Program-made: the position numbers and the translations under genes
Source of the DNA: Promethearchaeota archaeon
GTDB lineage: Archaea > Asgardarchaeota > Lokiarchaeia > Sigynarchaeales > SOKP01
Direction of reading: 5' to 3'
NCBI GenBank assembly: GCA_019057975.1
Contig: JAHLWJ010000099.1
Location: 1 to 14,409, forward strand
DNA length: 14,409 nucleotides
Shown here: positions 6,639-12,610 of the stretch, in pieces
How the letters are laid out: each line of letters begins with the position of its first letter
How positions within the stretch are numbered: position 1 is the first letter of the stretch
Notes under the pieces: generated by a model
What the model was told of the DNA's origin: nothing
The model's input: only the letters and a program-made list of their open reading frames with translations
Database searches by the model: none

Positions 6639-8861
6639 ATGAAAAGAACAAATGTAATTTTTTTCTTATTTTGCTTCCTAACAACTTCTACGCTTGTTCC
6701 AATTACTATTGTCTCAGCTCAATCAAATTCTGCTTCATTAAAACTTAGCCTTATACAAGCAGAAGATAATAGCACCATGATCCTTGGAGGAGGTGTTACG
6801 GCTTTTGGATATTGGGGTCCTTCAACATATTATTACAGCGGCGGAGATTGGATGAGAGGTCATACTTTAGAAACGCTATTCGGAGCTACATTTATGGCAG
6901 AAGATATGCTAACTGATTATGTTCCTCTCCTAGCGACTGGTTACGACATCGTTGAAATGTGGCCTTCAGAGGAGAACTCACTAGGGTGGAATAACACCGA
7001 GGGAATTAAAGTAATTGATATCCATCTCCGTGAAAATGTAAAATTCCACGATGGCTCAGAATGGAATGCTACCGCTTGTAAGTGGAACTATGATCGATGG
7101 ATTACACTTATAGGAAACTTAACAGGCACTCAAGTTTGGACTCAGTGGAAATCTCTTATGTTTACACCTGCCCGTGATTTCCATAACTTATATACTAAAT
7201 CCTGGAATATGTCTCACTATTACGGTAATGAGCCAATTGCTGGAACACCAGTAACTCCACAATATTACGGAAAGGATAATGACCCGAATTTAAGTTGGAC
7301 CAGTGTACCCAAAACATATCAAGTCGAAGGTTGGTATCCAGTTATTAATAAAACCCTCATAGTAAAAAACGCAACAGAAACAGCAAGTGGGACTGGTGGA
7401 ACTGTAAGATTCGAATTTAATGATTGGTCGCAAGGGTTAAACTTTCTTTCCCTACTTGTTATAATCTCTATGCAAACATATAAAGATTATTTCTATGTCC
7501 AACTCTTTGATAATTATGATGGTATTATTGAACCATATGGTAAATTATATGATCCTTTAGTTGGAACAGGACAATATAAATATAAAAGCTTAGATACCGT
7601 TGACACGCTTAGAGGGACTTTAGAACGATTTGATGATCATTGGAATTTTACTGACATGAGAGATGCAGGTTTAATGATAGTTAAAGATGGTATTATTCAA
7701 TATTATACTGGTGCCCAATCTCCACAAGAAAGGACAACAGCTATTTTAAGCGGAGATATTGATTTTGCTAATGATGGTCCATATGCTCAACTTTATCCTG
7801 ATCAAATATCACCATCACCATCAGTAGACTATTTTCCTGTAGATCCTGCCGATAGTACTGAACAAATCATATTCCATTGGGATCATACAGACAAAGCACT
7901 CAGAACCGCAATAGCTTATGCTTTTAATTATAGTAAATATCTTGTTGTAGGGAAAGATGGAAGAGCAACTATATCAGATTCCCCATTTGGCGTAAATAGT
8001 GTTTGGAGAAATACAAGCATTCAAGGTCCGTCTCAAGATCTTTCGAATGCTCGCCAAACTCTACTTGATGACCCACTTTATGGATCTTTACTAGCTAATC
8101 AAAGCATTACTGCCGGAAGTACAACGCAGGATTGGCATGATTTTGCTGATGAGATAACTGCTGGAACCCTTAATTCAACATTTCTTAAAGCCTTTACTTT
8201 AAATTATTGGAGCGATCAATATGACGATGATTTCTCAGATACCTTTGAAACTAGCCTTTATGACATCGGAATGGTATATAATAGTAGTGCTGAATGGGAG
8301 TTGACAGGAACTGAAAGCGTCTTTGATAAATTACTTTTAGGAAATACTAGAATATGGGGTGCAGTGGAGCCATATTATTCCTATATGGAATGCTTTCTAA
8401 TGGATTGGCCAATGCCTAGACTTGACTCAGGAGGGTATCTACAGGCTTACCTCTCAACAGTAAGCTACTTCTATGATCCATACAGTATGTGGATTGATAT
8501 CTCAGAAAATTTTAACTATGGAGATGTAGATAATCAAACGCTTTCACAAATGATTCGCAGCCTTTCTGTACAAGAATCCAGCACACGACAGAGTACCTAC
8601 GATGATATCGCAACATTGATATATGAGGAGAATCCTCATATCTACTTAACTCAAGATGATACGGGATATGCTATAAGCAAAAAATATAGCGCTGATTGGT
8701 ATTGGGATATCTTTAGATTTGGTTATGTCGGAATAGGCCCTGGTATTCCCGAAGCGGGAGTTGAAATAATACCAGGATTCCCAACTAGTGCTATCTTAAT
8801 CATGTCTCTAGCTTCAGTGGTTGCAATTGGATTTAGCATAAAGAGAAAGAAAAAACTCTAA
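6639..8861 (+). CDS. Extracellular substrate-binding protein of the ABC importer (SBP family 5, DppA/OppA type), C-terminally anchored
   Basis: Captures the solute outside the cell and delivers it to the divergent DppBCDF-type complex. From the ATG the protein has 740 residues (744 from the GTG at 6627), longer than the usual 500-600. An N-terminal signal peptide (MKRTNVIFFLFCFL..., likely cut after VSA) lacks a lipobox cysteine. The family-5 signature region is clear: an early LETLFGATF segment, then IDIHLRENVKFHDGSEWNAT with the following KWNYDRW, and later YSKYLVVGKDGRA. The C-terminus is tripartite: IPGF, a helix of about 19 residues, then KRKKK. This resembles archaeal PGF-type anchoring or archaeosortase signals. 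By my count there are about 15 N-X-S/T sequons, consistent with a glycosylated surface protein. Long polar stretches around residues 170-260 look like an insertion. The ligand cannot be deduced; peptide is the family default. The gene has its own promoter and a T15 tract downstream. Confidence 0.93.
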   Translation: MKRTNVIFFLFCFLTTSTLVPITIVSAQSNSASLKLSLIQAEDNSTMILGGGVTAFGYWGPSTYYYSGGDWMRGHTLETLFGATFMAEDMLTDYVPLLATGYDIVEMWPSEENSLGWNNTEGIKVIDIHLRENVKFHDGSEWNATACKWNYDRWITLIGNLTGTQVWTQWKSLMFTPARDFHNLYTKSWNMSHYYGNEPIAGTPVTPQYYGKDNDPNLSWTSVPKTYQVEGWYPVINKTLIVKNATETASGTGGTVRFEFNDWSQGLNFLSLLVIISMQTYKDYFYVQLFDNYDGIIEPYGKLYDPLVGTGQYKYKSLDTVDTLRGTLERFDDHWNFTDMRDAGLMIVKDGIIQYYTGAQSPQERTTAILSGDIDFANDGPYAQLYPDQISPSPSVDYFPVDPADSTEQIIFHWDHTDKALRTAIAYAFNYSKYLVVGKDGRATISDSPFGVNSVWRNTSIQGPSQDLSNARQTLLDDPLYGSLLANQSITAGSTTQDWHDFADEITAGTLNSTFLKAFTLNYWSDQYDDDFSDTFETSLYDIGMVYNSSAEWELTGTESVFDKLLLGNTRIWGAVEPYYSYMECFLMDWPMPRLDSGGYLQAYLSTVSYFYDPYSMWIDISENFNYGDVDNQTLSQMIRSLSVQESSTRQSTYDDIATLIYEENPHIYLTQDDTGYAISKKYSADWYWDIFRFGYVGIGPGIPEAGVEIIPGFPTSAILIMSLASVVAIGFSIKRKKKL

Positions 8862-8881
8862 CTAAAATTTTAAAATATAAA

Positions 8882-8902
8882 TTTTTTTTTTTTTTTATTT
8901 TT
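8882..8902 (+). terminator. T-tract terminator after the binding protein gene
   Basis: Fifteen consecutive T residues, one A, then five more T residues begin 20 bases after the stop codon on the coding strand. Archaeal RNA polymerase terminates on such T-runs without a hairpin, so this probably separates the binding-protein message from the downstream enzyme gene. Confidence 0.65.
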
Positions 8903-8942
8903 GAGCAAGAAAAGCTAATTTAGAATATATTAAATCAAAATA

Positions 8943-8957
8943 GACAAATTTATTTAA
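8943..8957 (+). promoter_or_regulatory. Candidate BRE/TATA promoter of the glycyl radical enzyme gene; leaderless start
   Basis: GACAAA followed by TTTATTTAA is centred 27 bases before the ATG at 8980, the spacing between an archaeal TATA box and its start site. No Shine-Dalgarno is seen in the bases before the ATG. Together these suggest a leaderless message starting at the ATG. A second box (TATATTAAA, near 8926) is an alternative. Confidence 0.5.
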
Positions 8958-8979
8958 TAGATAACACAACTTTTGAATT

Positions 8980-11427
8980 ATGGTAGTCAAAGATTTAAGT
9001 ATGACTCCTCTTCAAGGGGTACCTTCAGAAAGAGTTAGAAAGATCAGAGATAGGATGCTTTCTATGCCTAGAGAACTTGATCTTGAACGAGCTCGGTGTT
9101 ATACGCGAATATATAAACAAATGGAGGACGCTCCGCCTTGCATGAAGAATGTTAAGGCATTAGAGGAGTTTTTACGATGTCTTCCAATAAGGATTGAAGA
9201 AGATGAGCTTCTTGTAGGCGTAAAATCTAGTAAAGTAAGAGCTGATCCAATAGAAATTGAACGTGGAATGCGTAATAAGATTTTTAGCTTTATCTATAAT
9301 GATACAATAAACAAACAAATAAGGGATGCTTTTATTGCAAAATTTTCTTTAATTAATCGGTATGTCCCCTTAACAGAACAAGAAATTGATGAGTTAAAAA
9401 ACGAAATTGTCCCCTTCTGGACAGGAAGAACAGTCGCAGATCGAAAGTTAGAATATTGGAAAAAAGCAGGTTTATATGAGGAACCGAAAGGACCTATGGC
9501 AGTAATTCCTTTTGGTAGTTTTGGGAGTGGTACTGATATATTTGCAGTTGCAAGGGGTCAGGGACATGTTATTCCAGGATATAGACGCGTTCTTAAGATG
9601 GGCTTTAGAGGAATCGAAAAGATGGCTGAAGAAGGACTTGCGAAACTTAAGGAGACAGATGAGAAATTTGACCAACGCAAGGATTTCTATGAATCAGTTG
9701 TAGCAGCAGCAAGAGCAGTCTGCGATTATTCTAATCGTTATGCTGATCTCGCAACGGAAATGGCGGAAAAGGCTCCAGAAACAAGAAAGGCTGAACTTCT
9801 AGAAATTGCTGAACGCATAAGACGAGTACCAGCACTTCCACCTAGAACATTCATGGAAGCACTTCAATCAATATGGATGACGAATGTAGTTATGGAAATG
9901 AGTTATGGTGAAGGAAACATATTTTCTCAAGGGCGAGTAGACGAATATCTTTACCCATACTATACAGCCGATTTAGCTGAAGGGCGTATTACTTATGAGG
10001 AAGCTTTAGAAGCAATTGAGGAATATTTAGTTAAACTTGCCTCTGTTGTTATAGCTGGACAGAATAATGTAACTATTGGAGGATTAGATAAGGATGGAAA
10101 TGACGCCACTAATGATTTATCTTACATGTTTCTCGAGGCAATTGCAAATGTGAAAAGTCTATTGAATACTTTATCGATACGCATTTCCTCCAAAACGCCC
10201 CATGATTTTTTGAAAAGAACTATTGAAGCTTTTAAATATACAGCAGGGATGGGAATTCATAATGATGAAATCTTAGTGCCACAGCTTCATAATACAGGAT
10301 ATTCATTAGAGGATGCCCGAGATTATTCACTCGTGGGTTGCGTAGAACCACATGGTACAGGGAATGATTTCTCTTATACAGCAGGTAATGCCGTTCAGAT
10401 TTCAATTATTCTTAACATGGCATTAAATGAGGGACGTACTATTCTTTCAAGAAATAAAACTGTTGGAGCGAAAACACCCCCAGCCAGCACTTTTAAATCT
10501 TTTGAAGATGTAAAGAAGGCTTTTGTAGACCAACTTGCTTTTGCAATAGATCTCACTGTGAAAAAGGCTGAGTTAAAGGATAAAGCATTTGCTGATTATT
10601 TACCTTCCCCGTTGCTTTCATCTACAATAGAAGGATGCCTTGAAAGCGGAATGGATGCAACTCGAAATGGAGCTAAATATAATAATAATCCTATGGGTTC
10701 ACAAGGATTAGCAACAGTAACTGATTCCTTAGCAGCAATTCGCTGGGCTGTATTTGAAGAGAAATTAGTAACAATGGAAGAATTAGTTAACCTTATGAAT
10801 AAAAATTTCAAAGGGGCTGAAGAACTTCGAGAAAGATTACGAAATAAAGCTCCCAAATATGGTAATGGTGACGATAAAACAGACGAACTTGCAAAATGGG
10901 TAGCAAATACTCTATGTGATCTTACAAGAAAATATAAAGCGAGAGGCGGTGATGGTATATATCATAACTGCCTTGTATCTGCTGGAACTCAGATTATTGA
11001 AGGAAAAACATTAGGAGCAACTGCAGATGGAAGATTATATGGTGAACCCGTAGCGAATGGTATTTCTCCTGCAAATGGTACAGAAAAGAATGGTCTTACT
11101 ATGACGCTTCGATCAGTAGCTTATGCAACAGCTGAACCTCATTTAACTAATGGAGCATCAATGAATGTTAGACTCAATCCGAGTATAATGCAAACAGACG
11201 AGGGACTCGAACAATTAACTTCTATAGTAGAGGCCTATTTAGAATTAGGAGGACGAGAGCTTCAGATAAATCCTATAAGTTCAGAAACCCTTAAGGACGC
11301 TCAAACCCATCCAGAAAAATATTCCGACCTATCCGTTAAAGTTACAGGCTATTCTGCTCGATTCATCGATTTAACAAAAGAACTTCAGGATGATATTATC
11401 GCAAGAACAGTATTCAATGAAGTATAA
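8980..11427 (+). CDS. Glycyl radical enzyme, dehydratase/lyase-type (PFL2-like family), substrate unknown
   Basis: An oxygen-sensitive enzyme that uses a protein glycyl radical to generate a cysteine thiyl radical and start substrate chemistry. It has 815 residues, typical for the glycerol dehydratase / choline lyase-like branch. The N-terminal PFL domain includes GHVIPGYRRVL (H196). The active-site loop is LVGCVEPHG, with C454 and E456. The C-terminal glycyl radical domain has the motif VTGYSARFIDL, with G790 as the radical site, 25 residues from the end. True pyruvate formate-lyase has a Cys-Cys pair; here the residue before the cysteine is glycine and the Cys-X-Glu pair is present. That fits enzymes that dehydrate diols or cleave C-N, C-S or C-C bonds. 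An automatic label of formate C-acetyltransferase would therefore probably mislead. Thr467 lies 13 residues after the cysteine, a position I recall as a choline-lyase substrate contact, but this is too weak to assign a substrate. No aldehyde dehydrogenase or microcompartment genes accompany it. The activating enzyme is encoded convergently next door. Confidence 0.94.
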   Translation: MVVKDLSMTPLQGVPSERVRKIRDRMLSMPRELDLERARCYTRIYKQMEDAPPCMKNVKALEEFLRCLPIRIEEDELLVGVKSSKVRADPIEIERGMRNKIFSFIYNDTINKQIRDAFIAKFSLINRYVPLTEQEIDELKNEIVPFWTGRTVADRKLEYWKKAGLYEEPKGPMAVIPFGSFGSGTDIFAVARGQGHVIPGYRRVLKMGFRGIEKMAEEGLAKLKETDEKFDQRKDFYESVVAAARAVCDYSNRYADLATEMAEKAPETRKAELLEIAERIRRVPALPPRTFMEALQSIWMTNVVMEMSYGEGNIFSQGRVDEYLYPYYTADLAEGRITYEEALEAIEEYLVKLASVVIAGQNNVTIGGLDKDGNDATNDLSYMFLEAIANVKSLLNTLSIRISSKTPHDFLKRTIEAFKYTAGMGIHNDEILVPQLHNTGYSLEDARDYSLVGCVEPHGTGNDFSYTAGNAVQISIILNMALNEGRTILSRNKTVGAKTPPASTFKSFEDVKKAFVDQLAFAIDLTVKKAELKDKAFADYLPSPLLSSTIEGCLESGMDATRNGAKYNNNPMGSQGLATVTDSLAAIRWAVFEEKLVTMEELVNLMNKNFKGAEELRERLRNKAPKYGNGDDKTDELAKWVANTLCDLTRKYKARGGDGIYHNCLVSAGTQIIEGKTLGATADGRLYGEPVANGISPANGTEKNGLTMTLRSVAYATAEPHLTNGASMNVRLNPSIMQTDEGLEQLTSIVEAYLELGGRELQINPISSETLKDAQTHPEKYSDLSVKVTGYSARFIDLTKELQDDIIARTVFNEV

Positions 11428-11450
11428 ACTTTATTTATCATTTTACATAT

Positions 11451-11480
11451 CTTTCTTTTTATTTTTTAAATTTTATCTTC
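11451..11480 (+). terminator. T-rich tract after the glycyl radical enzyme gene
   Basis: Coding-strand runs of T5, T6 and T4 lie 24-50 bases after the stop codon, in the gap between two convergent genes. They fit an archaeal oligo-T terminator. No hairpin is evident. Confidence 0.5.
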
Positions 11481-11552
11481 CCATATTAGCTTGAATCTTT
11501 AAAAACTCATAATTATATCTTTGTTTAGAATGTGATATGAAATTGATGTTTT

Positions 11553-11571
11553 TCTATAAAATTAATAAAAA
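11553..11571 (-). terminator. Oligo-T tract after the activating enzyme gene
   Basis: On the minus strand the sequence reads T5, then TTAATTTTATAG, about 27-45 bases after the TAG of the activating enzyme. It is a modest T-run in the convergent gap, so termination here is plausible rather than certain. Confidence 0.4.
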
Positions 11572-11597
11572 GAGTATTTTAATATCGTTTTTTGCCC

Positions 11598-12539
11598 CTA
11601 ACGAGTTAAACCCGACCACTTAACGTTTTTAACCCCTGTATTTTTAGCAATTTCAAGAAAATTTTCCATCTCTTCCTTTGTCATTAATGGCATAACACTA
11701 AAAGGCCATGACATACCTAATCTTGAATATTTAATATCGCAGAGTTTATTAAAACTTAATAAATCCCATTTATCAGGTATATTATTTAATCCATTTACAA
11801 TGAATTCTCCAATTCCTTGAATATTCTCTTGTGTAGCAGTATAGTTTGGTATTATTGGTGTCCTTATCCACATTATTTTTCTATTTTCTTTGATATATTG
11901 TGAAATCCACTTAGCATTTTCTAAGATTTTCTTATTTGAAGCGCCAGTGTATTTTTTATGATTTTCAGGATCAATAACTTTGATATCTAAAAGTAAGATA
12001 TCAACATAGGGTAATAATTCTTCATAAACTTTTTTACTTGAATATCCGCACGTATCTAAAGCCGTAGAAATACCATTTTCCTTGCATAATTTTAAAATTT
12101 TCAAGAGAAAATCTGGTTGTAAGGTAGGTTCACCACCAGAAACGGTTATTCCTCCTTTTGTTTTATTAAAAAATATTTTTTCTTTTACTATTTCGTGAAA
12201 AAGTTCTTCTAGATTCCACCATTTTCCATACATACTTAATGCTGTACTAGGACATGCTTCTACGCAATCTCCACAACTAGTACATCGTTCTCTCTTAATA
12301 TGTAATCCATCTTCTTCAAAAAATAACACTTGCTCTTGGCAAGTATCTAAACAACTATTACAGCCAATGCATTTACGCTCTATCCAATAAAGTTGAGGTT
12401 TTTTTGGAATTGATTCTGGATTATGACACCAGACACAATTTAAAAGACACCTATTAAAAAAAATTGTTGTACGAATACCAGGGCCATCGTCAGTAGCCAT
12501 TCTCTCTATTTTAAAGATTAATCCTTTAGATGTTGACAC
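11598..12539 (-). CDS. Glycyl radical enzyme activating enzyme (radical SAM, with two extra 4Fe-4S clusters)
   Basis: Cleaves S-adenosylmethionine to abstract a hydrogen from the glycyl radical glycine, probably G790 of the neighbouring enzyme. It has 313 residues. After the typical opening (ATDDGPGIRTTIF) come the radical-SAM cysteines C31, C35 and C38 (CX3CX2C). An 8Fe ferredoxin-like insert follows with C57/C60/C63/C67 and C86/C89/C92/C96. Next are SGGEPTLQP (134-142), which helps bind SAM, and LDTCGY (161-166). The ferredoxin insert is characteristic of activases of the dehydratase/lyase branch and is absent from the short pyruvate formate-lyase activase, which agrees with the partner's GCVEP site. 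The start is GTG; it is favoured because a TATA box lies about 27 bases upstream, making a leaderless GTG start, and because the length then fits. It is convergent to its presumed target rather than in an operon with it. Confidence 0.93.
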   Translation of the reverse strand: MSTSKGLIFKIERMATDDGPGIRTTIFFNRCLLNCVWCHNPESIPKKPQLYWIERKCIGCNSCLDTCQEQVLFFEEDGLHIKRERCTSCGDCVEACPSTALSMYGKWWNLEELFHEIVKEKIFFNKTKGGITVSGGEPTLQPDFLLKILKLCKENGISTALDTCGYSSKKVYEELLPYVDILLLDIKVIDPENHKKYTGASNKKILENAKWISQYIKENRKIMWIRTPIIPNYTATQENIQGIGEFIVNGLNNIPDKWDLLSFNKLCDIKYSRLGMSWPFSVMPLMTKEEMENFLEIAKNTGVKNVKWSGLTR

Positions 12540-12561
12540 TATATTAAACCATTTTATTTGC

Positions 12562-12571
12562 TTTAAATATA
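12562..12571 (-). promoter_or_regulatory. Candidate TATA box of the activating enzyme gene; leaderless GTG start
   Basis: On the minus strand the bases read TATATTTAAA, 23-32 bases before the GTG at 12539, so transcription would start at or next to that codon. No Shine-Dalgarno is present. Several other A+T boxes lie in the 71-base gap to the ligase gene, so this is a candidate only. Confidence 0.45.
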
Positions 12572-12610
12572 TTAAATATATTTTAGAATAAAAATCTTTT
12601 AAATTCCTAT

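Noticed and set aside
6639..6730. Lipoprotein signal on the binding protein
   Set aside because: The signal peptide ends VSAQS with no cysteine at the cleavage site; anchoring is better explained by the C-terminal helix.
9472..9703. Two short open frames (63 and 67 codons) inside the glycyl radical enzyme gene
   Set aside because: Both overlap strongly conserved enzyme sequence in other frames and show no domain features.
10596..10856. Minus-strand open frame of 86 codons inside the glycyl radical enzyme gene
   Set aside because: A shadow of the conserved coding frame; no promoter or protein-like pattern is seen.
8980..11427. Annotation as pyruvate formate-lyase
   Set aside because: The Cys-Cys pair of that enzyme is absent; the loop is Gly-Cys-Val-Glu-Pro, and the partner activase has the ferredoxin insert of the dehydratase/lyase branch.
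8980..11427. Alkyl- or benzylsuccinate synthase (hydrocarbon addition to fumarate)
   Set aside because: The neighbouring ligase made it tempting, but the Cys-X-Glu active site favours dehydratase/lyase chemistry and no small accessory subunits are present.
11428..11597. Small RNA or small gene in the convergent gap
   Set aside because: Only T- and A-rich tracts fitting terminators; no stable hairpin, ribosome-binding site or protein-like frame was seen.
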